From IMG/VR virus record IMGVR_UViG_3300049845_000024, positions 1-31,404 of that record: a DNA stretch of 31,404 nt. One strand, written 5' to 3'. A program made the position numbers and the translations under genes. A model generated the notes under the pieces. The model was not told the origin of the DNA and did no database searches. It was given only the letters and a program-made list of their open reading frames with translations. Shown here one piece after another: positions 1 through 8,606 of this stretch. Position 1 is the stretch's first letter. Every line of letters starts with the position of its first letter. Origin of the DNA: a virus.

Positions 1-15
1 TATAAACATAATGTA

Positions 16-3000
16 TTATGGAGTATAATTTTGTGCTACTGTTCCATACCAATTTCTTCCATCGGCAAAGAATGAAAAAATATCTATTCTAGATGCGGAA
101 ATTGATAGGGTTGGTGATGTATTATTTGGCCATTTAACATTTACGAAGTTGCCTGATAAGTTAGTAGTTCCTGTGCTTAGTAATAGAACAAAAGAGGTTC
201 CCGGTGTTTTTGCTGGCATGTTAAATGCACAGTTTGATGTTAGGGTTATTGTTTGGAATGTTCCGTTAGCAAGTGATAATGTTATCGAAGATCCATAGAA
301 TCCTAATGTTACTGGTGTTTCTCTATATTCTTCAACAACTAATTCTGTTGAAGTTAGACTTCCAACTTTCAACCCACCACCACTATCGCTCTTAAGAACA
401 CTTAGAGGAGATACAGTAGCATCAGATGTTGCGCCATTAACTAAGAAGTAAGTGGTGTCCCAATTTGCAGAAGATGCACGAACCTTTGAAGATGCTTGAA
501 CATCATCCTGCCATGTAGTAGAGAGATTTGTTACAGTATTGTAAGTGCTTACCCATGTTCCAGAAAGATTAGTAACAGTATTGTAATTAGACTCCCACTT
601 AGCACTAAGATTGGTAAGTGTATTGTAGGTAGAATCCCAAACAGCACTACTTGCACGAATCTTGGCAGATGCATATGTATCATCCTGCCATGTGGAGCTT
701 AAGTTGAAAACTGTAAGATTTGTAGAATCCCAAGCACCACTTCTGGTATTAACAGTGTTGTAAGCACTATTCCAGTTAGTGGAAAGATTAGTGACAGTGT
801 TGTAATTAGACTCCCATTTGTCACTTAGGTTGAAAACCGTAAGGTTGGTAGAATCCCATGCACCACTTCTAGTATTAACTGTGCTGTATGCACTCTGCCA
901 ATTACCTGAAAGATTAGTAACAGTGTTATAGTTCGATTCCCACTTGTTACTTAAATTGTAAACCGTAAGATTGGTTGAATCCCAAGCACCACTTCTAGTG
1001 TTGACAGTGTTATAAGCACTCTGCCAGTTGCTGCTGAAGCTGTTTACTGTATTATTAGTAGAATCCCATGCCGACATTCTAGCATAGGTATTTTCCCACC
1101 CATTGCTCAAATTGTATACAGTAAGATTTGTAGAATCCCATGCACCACTTCTAGTGTTAGTTGTGTTATAAGCACTATTCCAATTACTACTCAGTGTATT
1201 GACAGTATTATATGCACTCTCCCAATTACTTGAAAGCGATCCTAAATATGCGAGATCGTCAAGAAGAGCAAATGTTCCATCTTTATCAGGAAGTTGATAA
1301 CCTCTCTTACCTGTTAAGAGATTGTTAGTCTTAATATTACCCGTAAACCCGCTAGAATCTCGCGCACCTATTGTTAATATTTGACCTACCACAGTATCGC
1401 CAGCGGTATAAATCCCTGTTACTGATAATAGACCAGATCCCGTTGTTGATTTTAGTAATGTATTTGCATATGTGACACCATCCGTTGTTGCGCTTAAGAC
1501 TTGACTATATGCGGTGTTCCAATTAGAACTAAAGCTGTTTACTGTATTATTAGTAGCATCCCATGCAGACATTCTAGCATAAGCAGTATCCCAATTAGCA
1601 CTACTTGCGCGAACTTTGGTAGATACTGCTGTATCATCCCCATTATCTACTGCCCAAGAAGTACTAAGGGCATTGACAGTAGAGTAGACAGTATTCCAAT
1701 TTGCAGAAACATTAAATACCGTATTATATGTAGATTGCCAATTAGATGACAGGGATCTTACACCTATCAAATTATCAGAAATATCCCCAAGTACTGCAAT
1801 AGACCCATCCCTTACAGGCCAATAAACATTCACATCAGATAATAATCCACTCGCATGAACAGTAACTTGGTATGGAGATCCACCATCTTTATGCCAAAGT
1901 GGATAGTCAATAAATGTACCATTATTTCCAATGGTTAAATAACCCAAAGTTATTCCACTAGAACTATCAGATTTGATGAGACTGTTTGGTTGGGATATCG
2001 CATTTGGTGTAGCATTAATGGCACTAAGATAAGCACTATCCCATAGTGCAGACATATATCTAACTTTAGCAGATGCTTGAGTATCATCCGTGTTGTTCCA
2101 CGTTGTACTAAGAGCGTTAACAGTAGAATATGTTGTATTCCAATTTGCAGAAACATTTGTTACGGTATTGTAATTTGATTCCCATTTTCCACTAAAACTG
2201 TTAACAGTGTTGTTAGTAGTATCATATGCAGACATTCTTGCATAGGTATTATCCCAATTTGCACTACTTGCTCTAACCTTTAATGACGCTTGAGTATCGT
2301 CCGTATTATCTACTGCCCAAGAAGTGCTAAGAGCATTTACTGTAGAGTATACAGTATTCCAATTTGCGGAAACATTCGTTACAGTGTTATAAACACTCAC
2401 CCATGTTCCAGAAAGATTAGTGGTTGTATTATAATTTGATTCCCATTTGTCACTTAAGTTATATACAGTAAGATTAGTAGCATTCCATGCAGACATTCTA
2501 GCATAGGTGTTATCCCAATTGGCTGATGATGCTCTAACCTTAGCAGAAACCTGTGTATCATCATCGATATTAAACCATTGGCTAGAAATGTTAGTAACAG
2601 TGTTATAGGTAGCATCCCAATTTGCAGAAGATGAACGAACCTTAGACGAAGCCTGTGTGTCGTCCGCATTATCTACTGCCCAAGAAGTACTAAGGGCATT
2701 GACAGTAGAGTAGACAGTATTCCAATTTGCAGATACATTTGTGACCGTATTGTAGTTTGATTCCCACTTATCACTAAGACTATTAACAGTATTGTTAGTA
2801 GAATCCCATGCGGACATTCTAGCATAGGTGTTATCCCAATTAGCACTACTTGCGCGAACTTTAGACGAAACTTGTGTGTCATCATCTATGTTAAACCACT
2901 GACTAGAAATGTTAGTAACGGTGTTATAAGTTGAATCCCATTTACTTGAAAGACTATACAGAGAATTATTAGTGGAATCCCATGCAGACATTCTAGCATA

Positions 3001-3684
3001 AGTATTATCCCAATTTGCGCTACTTGCTCTAACCTTTAGGGACACTTGGGTATCGTCTCCATTGTCTACTGCCCATGATGTACTAAGAGCATTAACAGTA
3101 GAATAAACTGTCTGCCAGTTGGCAGAAATATTTGTTACAGTGTTATAATTTGATTCCCACTTATCACTTAAACTATACACTGAGTTGTTAGTAGAATCCC
3201 ATGCGGACATTCTACTGTATGTGGTATCCCAATTAGCACTACTTGCTCTTAATTTTGTAGAAGCTCCTACATCATCATCTATGTTAAACCACTGACTAGA
3301 AACGTTAGTAACAGTGTTATATGTAGAGTCCCAGAAGGCACTAGATGCTCTCAACTTGGTAGAGGCTTCCACATCATCCTGTGAGTCTACTCCCCATGCA
3401 GCACTATTATTAAGAACTGTGGTGTAAGTGCTATCCCAAAATGCACTACTTGATCTTAACTTAGTTGATGCTTGAGTATCATCACCCCCTCCGACAATTC
3501 CCAAATAATTTGCCGCACTTAAATTTCCATAAACAATTAGATTATTTAAAACATCGACAGAACTTACAGTAATAGACCTTGTAGCAGACAGATCAACAGT
3601 CAATGTTAATAATCCACTATCATTGATGTTCTGTTGTGCTGCCCCATCAGCTAGGTAATTACTTGTTACTTTCGTTTTAGACAT
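16..3684 (-). CDS. Giant repetitive tail fibre / virion adhesin (1222 aa)
   Basis: Probable structural fibre. After a short N-terminal beta region ending in YLGIVGG (around residues 58-64), most of the protein is a Trp-rich repeat in which W recurs every 14 residues, pattern W-x-S-x-Y-x-T-V-x-x-x-S-x-x-W, with more than fifty copies. Three non-repeat cassettes interrupt or end the array; each opens with a motif like LLKSDSGGGL, and the first two contain a DGTFALL-type strand seen in phage tail fibres. The C-terminus (about residues 1085-1222) is a beta-rich domain ending in DGRNWYGTVAQ, as in other phage fibre tips. Spacing W(0)-Y(4)-V(7)-S(11) fits the core positions of a coiled coil with two heptads per repeat; that is inference. 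The ATG overlaps the stop of the 1632-aa gene by one base (TAATG), so the two are probably translationally coupled. The stop lies near the window edge, and another gene may start at base 9. Fibre role likely; receptor unknown. Confidence 0.75.
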   Translation of the reverse strand: MSKTKVTSNYLADGAAQQNINDSGLLTLTVDLSATRSITVSSVDVLNNLIVYGNLSAANYLGIVGGGDDTQASTKLRSSSAFWDSTYTTVLNNSAAWGVDSQDDVEASTKLRASSAFWDSTYNTVTNVSSQWFNIDDDVGASTKLRASSANWDTTYSRMSAWDSTNNSVYSLSDKWESNYNTVTNISANWQTVYSTVNALSTSWAVDNGDDTQVSLKVRASSANWDNTYARMSAWDSTNNSLYSLSSKWDSTYNTVTNISSQWFNIDDDTQVSSKVRASSANWDNTYARMSAWDSTNNTVNSLSDKWESNYNTVTNVSANWNTVYSTVNALSTSWAVDNADDTQASSKVRSSSANWDATYNTVTNISSQWFNIDDDTQVSAKVRASSANWDNTYARMSAWNATNLTVYNLSDKWESNYNTTTNLSGTWVSVYNTVTNVSANWNTVYSTVNALSTSWAVDNTDDTQASLKVRASSANWDNTYARMSAYDTTNNTVNSFSGKWESNYNTVTNVSANWNTTYSTVNALSTTWNNTDDTQASAKVRYMSALWDSAYLSAINATPNAISQPNSLIKSDSSSGITLGYLTIGNNGTFIDYPLWHKDGGSPYQVTVHASGLLSDVNVYWPVRDGSIAVLGDISDNLIGVRSLSSNWQSTYNTVFNVSANWNTVYSTVNALSTSWAVDNGDDTAVSTKVRASSANWDTAYARMSAWDATNNTVNSFSSNWNTAYSQVLSATTDGVTYANTLLKSTTGSGLLSVTGIYTAGDTVVGQILTIGARDSSGFTGNIKTNNLLTGKRGYQLPDKDGTFALLDDLAYLGSLSSNWESAYNTVNTLSSNWNSAYNTTNTRSGAWDSTNLTVYNLSNGWENTYARMSAWDSTNNTVNSFSSNWQSAYNTVNTRSGAWDSTNLTVYNLSNKWESNYNTVTNLSGNWQSAYSTVNTRSGAWDSTNLTVFNLSDKWESNYNTVTNLSTNWNSAYNTVNTRSGAWDSTNLTVFNLSSTWQDDTYASAKIRASSAVWDSTYNTLTNLSAKWESNYNTVTNLSGTWVSTYNTVTNLSTTWQDDVQASSKVRASSANWDTTYFLVNGATSDATVSPLSVLKSDSGGGLKVGSLTSTELVVEEYRETPVTLGFYGSSITLSLANGTFQTITLTSNCAFNMPAKTPGTSFVLLLSTGTTNLSGNFVNVKWPNNTSPTLSISASRIDIFSFFADGRNWYGTVAQNYTP
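440..3460 (-). repeat. Trp-repeat arrays, 42-base period (1222-aa fibre)
   Basis: In-frame tandem repeats encoding W-x-S-x-Y-x-T-V-x-x-x-S, 14 residues (42 bases) per unit, in three blocks at about 440-1240, 1500-1750 and 2040-3460, separated by the two beta cassettes. Units differ slightly, and higher-order groups recur, for example the RASSANWD / ARMSAWDST / KWESNYNTV series. Boundaries are approximate. Confidence 0.85.
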
Positions 3685-6600
3685 TATGTTAAGTCAGTAT
3701 TATGAGGAATTAATTTCGATGCTTTCTTAATTCCATTATTAATAATTGTTTGATTATTTTGAATTGCAGTAATGGCTGCACTTTCAGATGGAGTAAGACC
3801 GCTTGTGCCAGTTTCCACTACGAACACCTTATCTCTCCACACAACGTCGATACCACCACCACCTGATGAGTGAACAGGATATGCACCATCAGAACGATAA
3901 AGACGAATATTATCTAGTTGTTTGATATTTGTTGCAGTTGTATTGTCAAGATATAAACTAGCAACATCAACATGATTGATGATATTTGCCGCATCAATAG
4001 CCTCGACAGCACCACAGAAATTTCTAATACCATCAGCAGTTGTTAATATATATGCACACCAAGAGTAAAGGTCTGCACCATAGAAATCTGAACCAATAAT
4101 AACATCTACCTCATTATTAACAATGTCTGCACTAAATGATGAAATTGTGCTTCCGTCAGTTCCGTATGTTGCATAGACTGTATCATCTTCCTGACTTGCT
4201 AGAACAGACCATCCCGCAGCACCTGCAACAGTGTTTGTTTCGTAACACAATTTGGCAGATAATCCAGATTGATAAGCCAGTCTCACATTAACAACATCTC
4301 CTGTAGTGTAATCTGATCCTTCGGTATATGTTGTAGAATAAGAAGTACCCGGAACAATATCATTATAAACTTCTGTTGCAGTTGTTTCGTTATAAATACG
4401 AAGTCTAGAACCAGCGGTAATGTTAGAGATTAGAACATCATTAAGAACTGGTGGAGTTCCATATGTACCATCATCAGATTGGAATCTAGTGAAATCTGGG
4501 TGAGGAGTTCCTGAGAGATCGATCACGCGAACACCACATATTGTGTCTCCTCCAACTTTATGTAAATTACCACGAACTGTTTCATAAGTAGTTCCAACTC
4601 TCAACACCATTTCTGGCCAGAAGAAGGGATCTTTACCTTGGAATGATGCATCAAGAGATAAATTATAATTCAACCAACGAAGAATTTCTTCCCCACTATT
4701 AGAACCTGTATCAGTAATAGTTATGCTATAATTTTTAGCACCATCACCAGCATCCCAAGAAATAGGCGCATCGGAATCATCAGTTATAGACACTCCGCTT
4801 ATTGCGGGATCGCCCAATGTTAGGTTCGAAATTTCGACCTCTGGTAGTGCCACCACATAGAATGTTTCTTCAAGAGGACCATAAACATCAACAATACTAG
4901 TTTCCGCTTGACGATAACCATTGGTTTGAACTTTTAGGTCAAAATAATTTGTATGGTCTATATTACCATGTGATGCGTCCCCGTAGAATTGAACCACTTG
5001 GTCAATGTTACCAGTGCTAAGAGCATCTATAACTGTCATATTATCGTGATAATACTCCACCTGAGATCCGCCCATAACACCTTGGGATAATACTGCGCAG
5101 TATTTTGCAGTAACCACATCACTTGAATTTAGATACCTAAATCCGTCTCTCTTCAAATATTGAATAGAACCTGATGAAAATTCATGGTCGTGAGTAAGTG
5201 TGAATGAGTTTGCACCGAATGGTTCAATTGGGAATAAAGCGTTTGCGTGTTCGGACTGTGATATCCAAGATTCGATCCAGAATGAATACCAGTTTTGAAC
5301 TGTTGTTGGAACTGTAACAGTGAATGTTGTTCCCGACAAACTAGCAGTAGTACCATGAGTCAATCCTGAGGATGTTGCATATGCTCTATCCACGGTTTGT
5401 TGAATAGCGACATCAACAGATGTTGTATCAATATCTACTCCAGTAACTCTAATCGGCAAATAACCAGTTTTCATTACGGTATAGTCATATGAACCTGCTG
5501 CAAGACCGTTTGCGGTTTCTGATGTTCCGCTAGAGTTTGTTCTAAAGACTTCGGTTTGAGTTCCAGTATTAAACACTACAACTTGAGATCCTGTCACTAA
5601 ACCAGAGAAATTAAATCCAATCGGGACAACATAATATGTACCATCATCTGCTTGGAATTGAACAAAGTCTGGAACTGCTGTAGTTCCATCGCTTCGAACA
5701 ACGCGAACACCCTTAGAGGCTGCTCCCGCAGATCCAAAAAGTCTTCCTCTGGCAGTTTCAAATTGAGAACCGTTGGGAACTATCATTTTAGGCCATGCCA
5801 TTCCTCTAAATCCGAAGAAAGTATCATTTTTAGCAATATTCCAATGAATATATTCTGCGATTTGCTCTGCTGTTAAATTATCATTCGATGTTTGAATAGT
5901 AATACTAAAATCTTTACCGTTCCATGAAACGGGATTTGCCCCATGATTTATTACGGAAATTCCCAAAACACCAAGATCGCCCCCAGAAATAGATGTCCAA
6001 TCGGTTTGCACTACTGGAATTGTTTGGCTGGTGTCGGTTATAGTTAATGTGTTTTCGTCTGGTTGATAACCCGCCTTTCGGTGACGAACAACTACACTAT
6101 AATTACTGCTCCAAGGATTGGTTAAAGTAATACTAGTTCCTGTTGATGTTTGATAATCAACTAGATAATCATCACTATCTCTAAAGGAGGCCATTGAAGA
6201 TCCCGAAACAAGACCAGTATATGTTAATGTTGGCTCCTCAAGAGGATATTGAACCTGTTGAGAGGATGCATCGGTAAGTGTTGATAACGATATATAAGAT
6301 ATTGCGTTAACTGCTGATGCGGCAATTGTGGTGGATCTAACTTTTAATTTAAATCCTAAGGTATGATCGATACTAGATTCTGCCGATAGATTTAAAGCAT
6401 TCAGAGTCTTCCAAGATCCGAACCCACTTCCATCATTTTTATCTATTTGATACTCATGTGTTAAATTAACACCTGTTCCCACACCACGGACAACTACAGG
6501 TAAAGTTGAGAACCCAGTATGACCAATACAATAGTATGGAATTGTCCATGTTATTTGATCCCCATAACTAGGCATACTTACTTGACCAGTTGAGGTAAAT

Positions 6601-8582
6601 TTGGGGGTTCCTGATGTTGCAGAGCATTGCGTTGAAGTAGAAGATGTTGGTTCATTACAGTGAATTTGTATTCTACCTGTAGTAGATCCTGTAAATGCAT
6701 CAGTCCAGTGAGTTCCATACACGGCAGTTTGACCAGCAAGAGAACCTGTCCATCTTCCCCCCTTATGAGTTGTATTTAAAGTTGTAAATGCTTGGGAATC
6801 TGCAAAATCTCCCCACACATTTGACACTACAAAGTTTGAGTCGGAGTTGGTCTGTGTAAAAGCACCAGTTCTTAAGTTCTGTGCATATAAACGTTGCAGT
6901 TTATGACCACTATTATTACCCCCAGAATTTACAATTACACCAGTGGGGCTAATTGTTCCAAGATTTATTGGACTTGTAGGTGTTCCCATGTCACGAACAA
7001 CACAGTTATAACTATCTGTTAAGGATACTAATCCGTTATATGGTTGAAGGTTTGCAAGCCCACCATAAGGAAAATAATTATACATTCTGATATTATCACA
7101 ACCTGCGATAACTCTGTATAAGTATACAGGGTTGCTTGTTGCAGTATTTCCAGAAATACTATCAGCGTAAGTATTACCAGATAATATAACATTTTGACAT
7201 TCCGTTAATAGAGTTTCACCGTTTATAAAATTGTTACCAATAATTCTAGAATTGTTCGTTCTAACTAAACTCATTGGACCTACTGCTGCGGCTCCTCTAA
7301 TACCTGCTGCGGTGGAACCAAATAATTCAATATTAGTTGAAGAAATGGTAACATTTTCACATGAAGTAATTAATGCACCATATCCGTTGTTGTTTGCAGA
7401 AGAATATCTTACTACCCTAGAGTTTACGATATTAGTTCCCGCAAGATTTGAGGTTAGAGTTATTGGATGGGTGGGATCTGTGGTTGAGTTACATCCAATA
7501 GCAAAACTATCAATATATATTGGTGTTGCACATTCTGAAATGTTAATAGCATGTAGCGTTGATGAGTTAGTAAGTTTTACAGAATATGGTTGTGCAAATG
7601 AGTAGTATATATTTGCAGCAGCTTTATCTATATCAATAACCCCCGATGATGTTGTTGTGAAATCCCATCTAGTAGCTAGAGTAGCATTGATCGTGTTAGC
7701 TTGGAATGAAGATGGAGCAAATGTGTTCGAAAAATGAACATTTGGACATCTCACTCTTAGTCCAGAAGCAGGTAAATAACCGCAACCGTTAGCTCCTGAT
7801 GCTGCTATAGTAATCAACCCCGTGGTATTGCTCATTCCAAAGAACTTACCTCTTATATCATTTGGAACAAATTTACCAGCAACATTCCATCTTGAACCAG
7901 CGTTTATCCACCATTCATAAGTATTACTACCAACACTAGTCTCAATTTGAATAGCAGGACATGCATCTGCCACATAATATTGAAAAGTTTGGCTACTTAA
8001 TCCTAAAGTAGTTCCAAGATCAAACCAATCCCCTGTGACTTTAAATTCTCCAAGACGAGGAACAGTAATCGTGGTGGCTTCCATACCTGTGACATTAAGC
8101 CATCCCCTTCGTCCTCCAGTTGGGGAATTTACAGTTAAGGATACTCCACCGCTTAGTGTAATAACCTCATTATCGACAAATGGACTTGCTACATTCCTAA
8201 GTTTAACAAATCCTGTTGCGGGAACTGCTTCGCTTGCGGTTAGGGGTCTTGTCGCAAGGGCGGAATAAATACCCAAAAGCTCACCCAATCCCCCAGAAGA
8301 TCCACTTAGGGTATAAGTTCCCAATGGGGGAAGAGGGGGGGTAGTTCCTGAACCAGCGTCAAACGGAATCCACCATACAGATGTGCCATCGACAAGGACT
8401 TTTCCGCCAGTTGCGGAATCAATTGTAAGGTTTCCTATTACAGCAGCTTGTTGGCTATACCTATTATCGGAGTTGATTGTAAGGATGGCTCCATTATTAA
8501 TAGTCACGGTTTCTCCGTGATTCAAAGCTAAGTTGGCTGTTGAGTCTAAATTGCTAGTTGTTGATACTGTAATGTTAGCCAT
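3684..8582 (-). CDS. Giant tail-fibre / tailspike-like structural protein (1632 aa)
   Basis: Large virion surface protein. The N-terminus (residues 1 to about 90) is short beta repeats. The middle, about residues 230-620, is rich in Asn, Gly and Ser with patterns such as NSRIIGNNFINGE and ILSGNTYADS that look like coils of a right-handed parallel beta-helix, the fold of many tailspikes. After this come Ig-like or beta-sandwich stretches and a module of about 110 residues present twice (see the repeat entry). The C-terminus has RLYRSDGAYPVHSSGGGG and then SESAAITAIQNNQTIINNG, both typical of marine phage fibre proteins. An exact T4-type late box TATAAATA lies 16 bases before the ATG, overlapping the stop of the previous gene. 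There is no Shine-Dalgarno sequence. I see no depolymerase active site, so enzymatic activity is not claimed. Confidence 0.7.
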   Translation of the reverse strand: MANITVSTTSNLDSTANLALNHGETVTINNGAILTINSDNRYSQQAAVIGNLTIDSATGGKVLVDGTSVWWIPFDAGSGTTPPLPPLGTYTLSGSSGGLGELLGIYSALATRPLTASEAVPATGFVKLRNVASPFVDNEVITLSGGVSLTVNSPTGGRRGWLNVTGMEATTITVPRLGEFKVTGDWFDLGTTLGLSSQTFQYYVADACPAIQIETSVGSNTYEWWINAGSRWNVAGKFVPNDIRGKFFGMSNTTGLITIAASGANGCGYLPASGLRVRCPNVHFSNTFAPSSFQANTINATLATRWDFTTTSSGVIDIDKAAANIYYSFAQPYSVKLTNSSTLHAINISECATPIYIDSFAIGCNSTTDPTHPITLTSNLAGTNIVNSRVVRYSSANNNGYGALITSCENVTISSTNIELFGSTAAGIRGAAAVGPMSLVRTNNSRIIGNNFINGETLLTECQNVILSGNTYADSISGNTATSNPVYLYRVIAGCDNIRMYNYFPYGGLANLQPYNGLVSLTDSYNCVVRDMGTPTSPINLGTISPTGVIVNSGGNNSGHKLQRLYAQNLRTGAFTQTNSDSNFVVSNVWGDFADSQAFTTLNTTHKGGRWTGSLAGQTAVYGTHWTDAFTGSTTGRIQIHCNEPTSSTSTQCSATSGTPKFTSTGQVSMPSYGDQITWTIPYYCIGHTGFSTLPVVVRGVGTGVNLTHEYQIDKNDGSGFGSWKTLNALNLSAESSIDHTLGFKLKVRSTTIAASAVNAISYISLSTLTDASSQQVQYPLEEPTLTYTGLVSGSSMASFRDSDDYLVDYQTSTGTSITLTNPWSSNYSVVVRHRKAGYQPDENTLTITDTSQTIPVVQTDWTSISGGDLGVLGISVINHGANPVSWNGKDFSITIQTSNDNLTAEQIAEYIHWNIAKNDTFFGFRGMAWPKMIVPNGSQFETARGRLFGSAGAASKGVRVVRSDGTTAVPDFVQFQADDGTYYVVPIGFNFSGLVTGSQVVVFNTGTQTEVFRTNSSGTSETANGLAAGSYDYTVMKTGYLPIRVTGVDIDTTSVDVAIQQTVDRAYATSSGLTHGTTASLSGTTFTVTVPTTVQNWYSFWIESWISQSEHANALFPIEPFGANSFTLTHDHEFSSGSIQYLKRDGFRYLNSSDVVTAKYCAVLSQGVMGGSQVEYYHDNMTVIDALSTGNIDQVVQFYGDASHGNIDHTNYFDLKVQTNGYRQAETSIVDVYGPLEETFYVVALPEVEISNLTLGDPAISGVSITDDSDAPISWDAGDGAKNYSITITDTGSNSGEEILRWLNYNLSLDASFQGKDPFFWPEMVLRVGTTYETVRGNLHKVGGDTICGVRVIDLSGTPHPDFTRFQSDDGTYGTPPVLNDVLISNITAGSRLRIYNETTATEVYNDIVPGTSYSTTYTEGSDYTTGDVVNVRLAYQSGLSAKLCYETNTVAGAAGWSVLASQEDDTVYATYGTDGSTISSFSADIVNNEVDVIIGSDFYGADLYSWCAYILTTADGIRNFCGAVEAIDAANIINHVDVASLYLDNTTATNIKQLDNIRLYRSDGAYPVHSSGGGGIDVVWRDKVFVVETGTSGLTPSESAAITAIQNNQTIINNGIKKASKLIPHNTDLT
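4440..5960 (-). repeat. Duplicated module of about 110 residues in the 1632-aa fibre
   Basis: Two diverged copies, at about 5620-5960 and 4440-4790. Shared landmarks are an (A)E-x-I-x-x-x-(I/L)-x-(W/Y)-N helix, FFG or FFW-P-(K/E)-M, a (F/Y)ET-(A/V)-RG-x-L segment, GVRV, P-DF-x-(Q/R)-FQ-(A/S)-DDGTY. The copies differ at many positions, so this is an old duplication. Confidence 0.75.
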
Positions 8583-8598
8583 GTGTTATGTGTGTTAA

Positions 8599-8606
8599 TA
8601 TTTATA
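8599..8606 (-). promoter_or_regulatory. T4-type late promoter box TATAAATA
   Basis: Exact TATAAATA on the minus strand, with 16 bases between it and the ATG of the 1632-aa fibre gene at 8582, overlapping the stop codon of the 1253-aa gene. Exact match to the T4 late consensus; use by a gp55-like sigma factor is inferred. Confidence 0.55.

Noticed and set aside
1-15. Possible start of another minus-strand gene at base 9
   Set aside because: Only three codons fit before the window edge, so nothing can be supported.
2454-2885. Additional minus-strand frames in the repeat array
   Set aside because: Out-of-frame readings of the 42-base repeats; they repeat only because the true frame does.
440-3460. 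CRISPR-like or tandem non-coding repeat array
   Set aside because: Repeats are imperfect, stay in one reading frame without spacers, and encode a regular 14-residue protein unit.
7231-7605. Plus-strand open frame of 124 codons inside the 1632-aa fibre gene
   Set aside because: Lies antisense to a well-supported coding frame, shows no recognisable motif and no upstream signal; long antisense frames are common opposite Gly/Asn/Thr-rich genes.
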